From an uncultured Oscillibacter sp. (GTDB lineage: Bacteria; Bacillota; Clostridia; Oscillospirales; Oscillospiraceae), in NCBI GenBank assembly GCA_948435975.1, contig CAOJHG010000157.1, positions 1 to 5,878 of the forward strand: a stretch of DNA of 5,878 nucleotides. The letters are read 5' to 3'. The position numbers were made by a program, and so were the translations under genes. Below are positions 1 to 5,527 of the stretch, one piece after another. Position 1 is the first letter of the stretch. Every line of letters begins with the position of its first letter. The notes beneath the pieces were generated by a model, which was not told where the DNA came from, did not search any database, and saw only the letters and a list, made by a program, of their open reading frames with translations.

Positions 1-2
1 TT

Positions 3-470
3 CTTGGCGGCGCACCTCTGGCACTGGCCTACAAGGCGGTCAATACGATGGATAGCATGGTTGGCTATAAAAATGAGCGCTACCGGTATTTTGGATGTGC
101 GGCGGCCCGGCTGGATGACGCGGCGAACCTCCTGCCCTCCCGGATTGCGGCGTGGTTCTGGATAGCGGCAGCGTTTCTGACCGGACAGGACGGGATCGGG
201 GCGTTTCGCATCTGGCGCCGGGATTCCCGATGTCACGCGAGTCCCAATTCCGGGCAGACAGAATCGGCCTGCGCGGGGGCTCTCGGCGTGCAGCTTGCGG
301 GACCGGCCTTCTACTTTGGCCAGCGTGTGGAAAAGCCAGTCATTGGAGACGCGAGACGGCCTGTGGAACCCGACGGCATTCTCCAGGCGAACCAGATGCT
401 GTATGCGGCGTCGGTTTTGCTTCTGCTGGCGTGTTCTGCGGTCCGGTATGGGGCAGTTTGCTGGATTTGA
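3..470 (+). CDS. cbiB: Adenosylcobinamide-phosphate synthase CbiB (CobD in the aerobic nomenclature), C-terminal part
   Basis: The frame is open from the left edge and ends at TGA 468-470, giving the last 155 residues of a protein whose family is usually about 310-320 residues, so roughly half is missing off the left side. CbiB is an integral membrane enzyme that joins aminopropanol or its phosphate to adenosylcobyric acid to make adenosylcobinamide (phosphate) late in B12 synthesis. The family signature is clear: DSMVGYKNERYRYFG followed by AARLDDAANLLPSR near the start of the fragment, then ASPNSGQTESACAGALGVQL, GPAFYFG and a KPVIGD motif. Hydrophobic stretches after LLPSR and at the C-terminus (YAASVLLLLACSAV) fit membrane segments. 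The common SPNAGWPEA motif reads SPNSGQTES here, a local divergence. The first internal ATG (48) is not the true start. The next gene, cobD, makes the aminopropanol phosphate this enzyme uses. Confidence 0.93.
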   Translation, partial: LGGAPLALAYKAVNTMDSMVGYKNERYRYFGCAAARLDDAANLLPSRIAAWFWIAAAFLTGQDGIGAFRIWRRDSRCHASPNSGQTESACAGALGVQLAGPAFYFGQRVEKPVIGDARRPVEPDGILQANQMLYAASVLLLLACSAVRYGAVCWI

Positions 471-480
471 GGGAGGAACG

Positions 481-1533
481 ATGGAAGCAGAGATCACACA
501 TGGCGGCGACTGGGCGGGCTACCAGCTTGCGTATGGCCGCCTGCCGCTGGATTTTTCCTCCAATGTGAGTCCCCTGGGCGTTCCTGAGGGCGTGCGGACT
601 GCCATACAGAAGGCCGCGTTTTGGACAGACCGGTATCCGGACCCGCTGTGCCGGGAGCTTCGGGCGGCGCTGGCAGAGAAAGAAGGCGTTCCCGCAAGCC
701 ATATCCTCTGTGGAAACGGCGCGGCGGAGCTGATTTTCCGGGCGGTGCTGGCGCTGCGTCCACGGCGGGCGCTGATTACGGCCCCCACATTCAGCGAATA
801 CGAAACGGCGCTTCACTGCGCGGGCTGCCGGGTGGAACGCTATATGCTTCTGCCGTGCCAGGAGTTCCGCGTTCAAGAGGATATTCTGGAAAAGATCACA
901 CCAGACACGGATATCCTATTTCTCTGCGAGCCCAACAACCCCACTGGAATCACCACGTCCCGTGCACTGCTCCTGCAAATCCTGGAGCGCTGCCGCGAGA
1001 CGCAGACCCGCCTGCTGCTGGATGCGTGCTTCGGAGAGTTCCTGGAGGAAGCCCACACATGGAAGGACCAGATGGAAGCGCGGCCGCAGATAGTGATTCT
1101 CAAGGCGTTCACCAAGCTGTATGCCATGGCGGGCGTTCGTCTGGGGTACGTCCTCTGCGGGGATACGGCGCTGCTGGAGAAGATGCGGAGCGCCGGACCA
1201 GCCTGGAGCGTGTCTTCTCTGGCGCAGAAGGCGGGAATCGCGGCGCTGAAAGAGACCGCCTATGCGGAGAGGGTCCGCGCATTGGTAAAAGAGCAGAGGC
1301 CCATCCTGGCGGCGGCTTTGAAAGGACTGGGCTTTTCCGTTATCCCCGGGGAAGCCAACTACCTGTTGTTTCAAAGCCGGATGCCTCTCGTGGAGCTCCT
1401 GAAAGAAAAAGGGATTCTCCTGCGGGCGTGTGGAAATTATGTGGGACTGGACGAGACCTGGTACCGTGCCGCCATACGGACAGCAGAGGAGAACCGGCGG
1501 CTCATCTTGGCGCTGAAGGAGGCGCTGGAATGA
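481..1533 (+). CDS. cobD: L-threonine-O-3-phosphate decarboxylase CobD-like PLP enzyme (class I/II aminotransferase fold)
   Basis: A 350-residue PLP-dependent enzyme of the histidinol-phosphate aminotransferase/CobD family. Its likely reaction is decarboxylation of L-threonine phosphate to (R)-1-amino-2-propanol phosphate, the nucleotide-loop linker of cobalamin. Visible motifs are an N-terminal LDFSSNVSPLG (residues 23-33), RYPDP (51-55), CGNGAAELI (77-85), PNNPTG (151-156), a cofactor-binding Asp in LLLDACFGEF (D181), the Schiff-base lysine K212 in KAFTKLYAMAGVRLGY, and a C-terminal YRAAIRT that supplies the carboxylate-binding arginine. The ATG at 481 is chosen because GGGAGG lies at 471-476 and the protein then begins where the family does; the same frame is open back to 295 but overlaps cbiB. 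The stop overlaps the cobQ start (ATGA). HisC-like aminotransferases look very similar, so the CobD assignment leans on position between cbiB and cobQ. Confidence 0.9.
   Translation: MEAEITHGGDWAGYQLAYGRLPLDFSSNVSPLGVPEGVRTAIQKAAFWTDRYPDPLCRELRAALAEKEGVPASHILCGNGAAELIFRAVLALRPRRALITAPTFSEYETALHCAGCRVERYMLLPCQEFRVQEDILEKITPDTDILFLCEPNNPTGITTSRALLLQILERCRETQTRLLLDACFGEFLEEAHTWKDQMEARPQIVILKAFTKLYAMAGVRLGYVLCGDTALLEKMRSAGPAWSVSSLAQKAGIAALKETAYAERVRALVKEQRPILAAALKGLGFSVIPGEANYLLFQSRMPLVELLKEKGILLRACGNYVGLDETWYRAAIRTAEENRRLILALKEALE
1516..1522 (+). promoter_or_regulatory. Ribosome binding site for cobQ inside the end of cobD
   Basis: A full AAGGAGG lies 7 nt before the ATG at 1530, inside the last codons of cobD. 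It decides the start of cobQ, because that frame is open much further upstream through cobD, and it supports translational coupling at the ATGA overlap. Confidence 0.8.
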
Positions 1534-3017
1534 AAAAAGCAAAATGTATTATGATTCAGGGAACCATGTCCGGCGCGGGAAAAAGCCTGCTCTGCGCTGG
1601 TCTGTGCCGCCTGTTCCGGGAGGATGGCTGGCGGGCGGCCCCCTTTAAGAGTCAAAACATGGCCCTGAACAGCTATGTAACGGCGGACGGGCTGGAGATG
1701 GGGCGGGCCCAGGTGATGCAGGCAGAGGCGGCGGGAATTCCTCCGGATGTGCGCATGAATCCCATATTGCTCAAGCCCTCCAGTGACACCGGCAGCCAGG
1801 TGATTGTAAATGGAGAGGTCCGGGGCCAGATGACGGCTCTGGAATATTTTCGACGGAAGCGGGACCTGATTCCCGAAATTCTGGCGGCGTATGATTCTCT
1901 GGCGGCGGAGTATGAGCTCATCGTCATTGAGGGGGCGGGCAGTCCGGCGGAGATCAACCTGCGGAAGAATGACATTGTAAATATGGGCCTGGCAGAGCTG
2001 GTGGATGCGCCTGTGCTTCTGGCGGGAGACATTGACCGGGGCGGGGTATTCGCTCAGCTTTACGGCACAACAGCCCTGCTGGAACCGGAGGAGCGTGCGC
2101 GGCTCAAGGGCCTGCTTATCAACAAATTCCGGGGTGATCCGGAGATCCTGCGTCCTGGCCTGCGGGAGCTGGAGGAGCGGACGGGCCTGCCGGTGCTGGG
2201 CGTGATCCCGTATATGCGGGTAGACATAGACGACGAGGATTCCCTGGCCCCCCGCCTGGACCAAGAGAAAGCCCATAAGCCGGTAGACATTGCGGTAGTG
2301 CGCCTGCCCCGGATTTCTAACTTTACGGATTTTTCTCCCCTGGAGAGTCATCCGGCGCTGGGGGTACGCTATGTGGAGAGGGCCGGAAGCCTGGGGACCC
2401 CGGACCTGGTAATCCTTCCCGGCACAAAGAGCACAATGGCGGATCTCCTTTGGCTGCGGGAAAGCGGATTGGAAGCGTCGGTACAAAAGCTGGCTGCGGC
2501 AGGTACGCCGGTGCTGGGAGTCTGCGGCGGCTATCAGATGCTGGGCGAGACGCTGGAGGACCCAGACCAGGTAGAAGGGAACCAGCGCACCCTTCGGGGA
2601 ACCGGCCTTCTGCCATGCCGGACAGTTTTCGCGTCCCAAAAGACCCGGACCCGCGTCAAGGCGGAGGTCACTGGCGGGCCCTTCGTCGGCGCGGAGTTGG
2701 AGGCCTACGAGATTCACATGGGCCGCACGGAGAGGCGGGGAGGGGCCTCCTTTTGCCGCCTGGAGACCGGCGCGGAGGAGGGCTGCCAGCAGGGCGCGGT
2801 ATTCGGGACTTACCTCCACGGACTTTTCGACAGCGGGGAACTGACGCAGAAGCTGGCCCGTTGGCTCTGTGCGCGTAAAGGGATGGAACTGGAGGACTCT
2901 GGGCCTCTTTCACACTGGGCGTATCAGGAGCAGCAGTATAACCGGCTTGCCCAGGGGCTGCGGGAGGCGCTGGATATGGACGCGATTTACCGGATTCTGG
3001 AAGGAGGAGCGCTGTGA
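1530..3017 (+). CDS. cobQ: Adenosylcobyric acid (cobyric acid) synthase CobQ/CbiP, glutamine-hydrolysing
   Basis: A 495-residue soluble amidotransferase, full length for its family. It amidates four side-chain carboxylates (b, d, e and g) of adenosylcobyrinic acid a,c-diamide, using ATP and glutamine-derived ammonia. The N-terminal BioD-like ATPase domain has the P-loop QGTMSGAGKS (residues 10-19, K18), then FKSQNMALNS and VIEGAGSPAEINL, with GDIDRGGVFAQ beyond it. RISNFTDF (SNFTDF at 263-268) and PGTKST (297-302) mark the junction region. The C-terminal glutamine amidotransferase domain carries the nucleophile C332 in GVCGGYQMLG and the catalytic H430 in GTYLHGLFD, so both active sites look intact. 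The start overlaps the end of cobD by ATGA and the stop overlaps cbiC by GTGA. The product is the direct acceptor for the CbiB reaction encoded upstream. Confidence 0.97.
   Translation: MKKAKCIMIQGTMSGAGKSLLCAGLCRLFREDGWRAAPFKSQNMALNSYVTADGLEMGRAQVMQAEAAGIPPDVRMNPILLKPSSDTGSQVIVNGEVRGQMTALEYFRRKRDLIPEILAAYDSLAAEYELIVIEGAGSPAEINLRKNDIVNMGLAELVDAPVLLAGDIDRGGVFAQLYGTTALLEPEERARLKGLLINKFRGDPEILRPGLRELEERTGLPVLGVIPYMRVDIDDEDSLAPRLDQEKAHKPVDIAVVRLPRISNFTDFSPLESHPALGVRYVERAGSLGTPDLVILPGTKSTMADLLWLRESGLEASVQKLAAAGTPVLGVCGGYQMLGETLEDPDQVEGNQRTLRGTGLLPCRTVFASQKTRTRVKAEVTGGPFVGAELEAYEIHMGRTERRGGASFCRLETGAEEGCQQGAVFGTYLHGLFDSGELTQKLARWLCARKGMELEDSGPLSHWAYQEQQYNRLAQGLREALDMDAIYRILEGGAL
3001..3007 (+). promoter_or_regulatory. 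Ribosome binding site for the GTG start of cbiC
   Basis: AAGGAGG sits 6 nt before GTG 3014, within the final codons of cobQ. It supports the non-ATG start of cbiC; the next in-frame ATG, at residue 16, would remove conserved N-terminal sequence and has no comparable site. Confidence 0.75.
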
Positions 3018-3682
3018 GCGAGAAACACACAAGACCGGCGGATATTGAGCGGACCAGCATGGCGATGATTGAAGAGGAGCTGACTGCCCGGGGCATTGTC
3101 CTGGAAAGCGGCACAGAGGCGGTGGTAAAGCGGGTGATTCACGCCACAGCGGATTTCGATTACGCGGAAACCCTCCGGTTCACCACAGAGGCGGCAGAGC
3201 GGGGCGTAGAGGCATTTCAGCGGGGAGAGGTCCTGGTAACAGATACAAACATGGCCTGTTCCGGCGTAAGCAGGCCGGCGCTGGACAAACTGGGCGGGGA
3301 GGTCCGGTGCTTCATGGCAGAAGCGTTTATTGCCGCCGCCGCGAAGGAGCGTGGGACCACCCGTGCGGCGGTATCCATGGAAGAGGCGCTTCGCCGGTAT
3401 CCCAGCGGGGTCCTGGCGGTGGGCAACGCGCCGACGGCTCTCTTGAAGATTGCGGAATTGCTGGAAAAGGGAGCCCGCCCATCGCTGGTAATCGGCGTCC
3501 CGGTGGGATTCGTGAACGTTGTGGAGAGCAAGGAACGTTTGCTGGCCGCTTGCCAGGAATACGGAGTCCCCGCGATTGTGGCGTTAGGCAGGAAGGGCGG
3601 AAGCAATGTAGCCGCGGCGGTGTGCAATGCGCTGCTGTACATGGCTGGCGGCACGCTGGACCCCGTTCGCCGGGGCTGGTAA
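3014..3682 (+). CDS. cbiC: Precorrin-8X / cobalt-precorrin-8 methylmutase CbiC (CobH)
   Basis: A 222-residue enzyme, close to the usual 200-230 for the family. It moves the C-11 methyl group of (cobalt-)precorrin-8 to C-12, giving hydrogenobyrinic or cobyrinic acid. The catalytic histidine is H43 in RVIHATADFDY, the same number as in characterised CobH. Further family motifs are VLVTDTNMACSGV, GNAPTALLKI, VIGVPVGFVNVVESKE (about 159-174) and GRKGGSN (192-198). Translation starts at GTG 3014, overlapping the cobQ stop, with AAGGAGG at 3001-3007. It is the last gene of the operon before a strong hairpin. The anaerobic name cbiC is preferred because the overall context suggests a strict anaerobe, but the sequence does not separate the cobalt-precorrin and metal-free forms. 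Confidence 0.96.
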   Translation: MSEKHTRPADIERTSMAMIEEELTARGIVLESGTEAVVKRVIHATADFDYAETLRFTTEAAERGVEAFQRGEVLVTDTNMACSGVSRPALDKLGGEVRCFMAEAFIAAAAKERGTTRAAVSMEEALRRYPSGVLAVGNAPTALLKIAELLEKGARPSLVIGVPVGFVNVVESKERLLAACQEYGVPAIVALGRKGGSNVAAAVCNALLYMAGGTLDPVRRGW

Positions 3683-3684
3683 AA

Positions 3685-3723
3685 AGAAAGGCAGGAGGCT
3701 CTTGATAAGTCTCCTGCTTTTCT
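3685..3723. terminator. Bidirectional Rho-independent terminator between converging cbiC and the corrinoid protein gene
   Basis: Left arm 3685-3697 pairs with right arm 3711-3723 over 13 bp (one G-U), with core GCAGGAG/CTCCTGC, and the loop can close further through CTT 3701-3703 with AAG 3707-3709. On the plus strand the GC core is followed by TTTTCT, and on the minus strand by CTTTCTTTTT. It begins 2 nt after the cbiC stop and lies 18 nt beyond the stop of the minus-strand gene, so it can serve both. Confidence 0.85.
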
Positions 3724-3741
3724 CTATATCTGGCGGTGCGG

Positions 3742-4377
3742 TCAGCGGGTGCAGAGCTCCAGGGCGGCGTCTGCGGCGGAGGCGGCGTCTGGGGTGTAGC
3801 AGTCGGCGCCGATCTGATCGCAATAGGCCTGTGTGATAGGAGCGCCGCCAATCATGACCTTGACCCTGCCTTTCAATTCCGAGGCTTCCACGGCTTCCAC
3901 AATGTTGCGCATCTCGCCCATGGTGGTGGTCAGCAGGGCAGAGCAGGCAATGATCTGGGCATTGTTTTCCCGTGCGGCGGACAGGAAGTTTTCTGTGGGG
4001 ACGTCAACGCCAAGGTCGATTACTTTCAATCCCTTGCCTTCCATCATCATCCGGACCAGGTTTTTGCCGATATCATGCAGGTCGCCCTTGACGGTGCCAA
4101 TAACAATCGTGCCCTTCTCCTCAATACCCGCAGACACCAGATGGGGCCGCAGAATCTCAGTGCCTTTGGTCATGGCCCGTGCAGCAATCAGGACTTCGGG
4201 GACGAATACCTCGTTGTTTTTGAACTTCTCACCAATAATATTCATGCCGTTCAAAAGGCCCTGCTCGAGAATTTCACCGGCGGGAATCCCTTCGTCTAAG
4301 GCCTGCTGTACATATTCCTTCACCTTTGGGACGCGTCCCTGCTGAAGCACAGAACTGATATCATCCAAAATACTCAC
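3742..4377 (-). CDS. Methyltransferase-type corrinoid (B12-binding) protein, MtbC/MttC/MtaC-like
   Basis: A 211-residue cobalamin carrier of the kind that shuttles methyl groups between a substrate-specific methyltransferase and a second methyltransferase acting on tetrahydrofolate or a thiol. An N-terminal helical cap (about 1-85, with NEVFVPEVLIAARAM at 55-69) precedes a Rossmann-like B12 domain. That domain has GDLHDIGKN (98-106; H101 is the expected lower cobalt ligand), CSALLTTTM (145-153) and GGAPIT (177-182), the hallmarks of base-off/His-on binding. GTG 4377 is preferred as start because GGAGG on the minus strand (4390-4386) sits 8 nt upstream and the protein then begins MSILDDIS, as relatives do. 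An ATG at 4392 would add five residues but would place that site inside the coding sequence. The partner methyltransferase is not in the window, so the substrate (methylamine, betaine, methoxy compound or other) is unknown. Confidence 0.94.
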   Translation of the reverse strand: MSILDDISSVLQQGRVPKVKEYVQQALDEGIPAGEILEQGLLNGMNIIGEKFKNNEVFVPEVLIAARAMTKGTEILRPHLVSAGIEEKGTIVIGTVKGDLHDIGKNLVRMMMEGKGLKVIDLGVDVPTENFLSAARENNAQIIACSALLTTTMGEMRNIVEAVEASELKGRVKVMIGGAPITQAYCDQIGADCYTPDAASAADAALELCTR

Positions 4378-4385
4378 GATGAATC

Positions 4386-4390
4386 CCTCC
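4386..4390 (-). promoter_or_regulatory. Ribosome binding site deciding the GTG start of the corrinoid protein gene
   Basis: GGAGG on the minus strand lies 8 nt before GTG 4377. The upstream ATG at 4392 overlaps this site and has only the weak sequence GAAATCAAA before it, so GTG is the better start. Confidence 0.65.
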
Positions 4391-4406
4391 ATTTTTGATT
4401 TCGGCC

Positions 4407-4436
4407 GAGTAAAACCATTCCTCGATATAGTTACTC
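4407..4436. repeat. Inverted repeat upstream of the corrinoid protein gene (GAGTAA-N18-TTACTC)
   Basis: Perfect 6-bp arms at 4407-4412 and 4431-4436 flank an 18-bp spacer, just upstream of the corrinoid gene. A separate 8-bp palindrome, TCGGCCGA, lies beside it at 4401-4408. They could be a regulator-binding dyad or a weak leader hairpin; the arms are short enough to arise by chance. Confidence 0.3.
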
Positions 4437-4481
4437 TAATCGTTTTTGACCAAAATATCTTGAAGTTTTTTGCAGATTTTT

Positions 4482-4492
4482 GAACAATGTTC
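4482..4492. repeat. Perfect short palindrome GAACA-A-TGTTC in the intergenic region
   Basis: Two 5-bp arms around one central base, in the AT-rich stretch between the corrinoid and DUF1638 genes. It resembles a small operator. The half-site spacing (GAAC-N3-GTTC) is one base short of the Gram-positive LexA box, so it is not called as one. Confidence 0.3.
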
Positions 4493-4592
4493 CCTTCTCT
4501 ATCTAAAAGATTTTGACCGCGGAACCACTAAAAATGTGCAGCAAGAAAAGGTGCGCCTGAGGTCGTTGCGGATAAACCAGCAAGGCTGCGTC

Positions 4593-5339
4593 CTAATCCT
4601 CATTACAGGGTTTGGCACGAATCTTCCGGATAGAGTAATCCGCTTCAATACGGTTTCCTGGCGGACAGGTCAAAAAGCGGCTGTCATCCCAGGGGCCGCT
4701 GACGAGGGCGGATAAATAACCCATGTCTCCCGGAATTTCATGGTATGTCCACTGAAAGTCCCGGGCGGCCTGTTTGGCAAGCGCGGGATATTCGGGAAAA
4801 TCTCCCAGAGGACAGGTGATGTAGCCGCAGCTATGATAGCTGGTCATCCAGTTGCTGCTGCACTGCATAAGGTAATCCGCGTTGTCCTCTCCGTACTTTT
4901 CCGCGTATTCCGCCCGTTCCCGCGCATACCTGGCCTTCGAGGGGGGATTGCCATGCTCCAGCCACCCGCAGCTATACCAAAAGGTGCCGGGAAGCTCCTG
5001 AAAATAGTGCTGATACCGTTCCGCAGAGCCGAGAAAAAGAGAGATGCAGTCGTCACAGCGGGGGACCACAAGGGGGATTGTCTGGCTTTTTAATCCAATT
5101 ACGCTGTTGGAGCAGAGTCCATACGCGAAGACGATGGCCTCAAATCGTTCATGGGCCAGGAGCTTCTGATTTTCCTGCTCGATTTCATCAATCAGACGCT
5201 GTAACTCGGTGTGCAGGATATCCGGCGTATCGTGAAGTCCCTGTTTCAGCCACCATGGGCGGACGATATTCCGGCTTTGAGAGATCAGATAGCTGATTTC
5301 ACGGCTCATGACCATACAGCCAATCAGGGCAATGCGCAT
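4593..5339 (-). CDS. DUF1638 domain-containing protein, function unknown, associated with corrinoid methyl transfer
   Basis: A 248-residue soluble protein that spans the whole DUF1638 domain. Recognisable family features are the start MRIALIGCMVMSREI, FAYGLCSNSVIGLKS (71-85), PLVVPRCDDCISLFLGS (89-105) and GTFWYSCGWLEHG (118-130). No signal peptide or membrane segment is visible. It is rich in cysteine, with ten residues at 8, 76, 95, 98, 124, 160, 171, 176, 225 and 245, including C95-x2-C98 and C171-x4-C176, which makes metal or cofactor binding plausible but unproven. ATG 5339 is chosen because GGAGG (5350-5346) lies 6 nt upstream; the frame is open back to 5411 without a comparable site. 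DUF1638 genes are known to lie near MttB-type methyltransferases and corrinoid proteins, and here the gene sits between a corrinoid protein and a corrinoid activator. No biochemical role is established to my knowledge. Confidence 0.88.
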   Translation of the reverse strand: MRIALIGCMVMSREISYLISQSRNIVRPWWLKQGLHDTPDILHTELQRLIDEIEQENQKLLAHERFEAIVFAYGLCSNSVIGLKSQTIPLVVPRCDDCISLFLGSAERYQHYFQELPGTFWYSCGWLEHGNPPSKARYARERAEYAEKYGEDNADYLMQCSSNWMTSYHSCGYITCPLGDFPEYPALAKQAARDFQWTYHEIPGDMGYLSALVSGPWDDSRFLTCPPGNRIEADYSIRKIRAKPCNED

Positions 5340-5349
5340 AAAATTCCTC

Positions 5350-5380
5350 CATTCGGTCGGATGAAGCGTTTCCGACGATG
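5350..5380 (-). promoter_or_regulatory. Leader hairpin just upstream of the DUF1638 ribosome binding site
   Basis: On the minus strand, GTCGGA and TCCGAC (plus-strand arms 5371-5376 and 5356-5361) form a 6-bp stem with a 9-nt loop, ending 5 nt before the GGAGG site. A further CAT/ATG pairing (5378-5380 with 5350-5352) would reach the first G of that site. It may modulate translation; no known riboswitch class was recognised. Confidence 0.3.
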
Positions 5381-5396
5381 CACAAAGATACCGAAT

Positions 5397-5402
5397 ATTG
5401 TA
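5397..5402 (-). promoter_or_regulatory. Possible -10 element for the DUF1638 gene
   Basis: TACAAT on the minus strand differs from the sigma-A consensus at one position and lies about 58 bp before the start codon. No good -35 hexamer is found 16-18 bp upstream, so the call is weak. Confidence 0.3.
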
Positions 5403-5475
5403 AGAAGACACGAAGATTCAGAGAATTTTGTGATAGACAGTAGATAATATTTCTATATTTTTTCCAGGGGCTTTC

Positions 5476-5481
5476 TATAAT
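5476..5481 (+). promoter_or_regulatory. -10 element of the promoter for the ferredoxin/ASKHA gene
   Basis: A consensus TATAAT lies 46 bp before the ATG at 5528, giving an expected untranslated leader of about 40 nt. The segment where a -35 would fall (about 5452-5459) is AT-rich without a TTGACA-like hexamer, which suggests a weak or activator-dependent promoter. The AT-rich stretch between this element and the oppositely oriented TACAAT (5403-5475) is the likely shared control region. Confidence 0.5.
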
Positions 5482-5527
5482 AAAAGTACCAGCGTCCAAA
5501 AAGCGTGGAAAAGGAGAGAAAATTGCC

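Noticed and set aside
621..1529. Upstream extension of the cobQ reading frame through cobD
   Set aside because: This is the plus-strand shadow of cobD in another frame. The AAGGAGG at 1516-1522 and the family N-terminus MKKAKCIMIQGT fix the start at 1530.
1437..2819. Long open frame on the minus strand (460 codons) opposite cobQ
   Set aside because: It lies antisense to an intact cobQ with all its active-site motifs; its translation has no recognisable domain and no ribosome binding site was identified. High GC content favours such antisense open frames.
3736..4345. Plus-strand open frames (187 and 170 codons) across the corrinoid protein gene
   Set aside because: They are antisense shadows of the corrinoid protein gene, whose minus-strand translation carries GDLHDIGKN and the other B12-binding motifs.
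4482..4492. LexA/SOS box
   Set aside because: The spacing between GAAC and GTTC is three bases, not the four of the Gram-positive consensus, and the neighbouring genes are not repair genes.
4512..4532. Minus-strand GTGGTTCCGCGG, resembling the T-box antiterminator motif (AGGGTGGNACCGCG)
   Set aside because: The conserved A after the variable base is T here, the upstream space overlaps the DUF1638 gene so there is little room for a stem I, and no terminator follows before the corrinoid gene. A corrinoid carrier is also not a usual T-box target.
4470..4715. Plus-strand open frame of 81 codons in the gap and the end of DUF1638
   Set aside because: It has no good ribosome binding site or recognisable domain, and half of it overlaps DUF1638 in antisense.
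5340..5527. Cobalamin riboswitch upstream of the B12-using genes
   Set aside because: No B12-box-like GCCACTG sequence or extended multi-stem leader is visible in either orientation, and the leaders suggested by the -10 elements are only about 40-50 nt.
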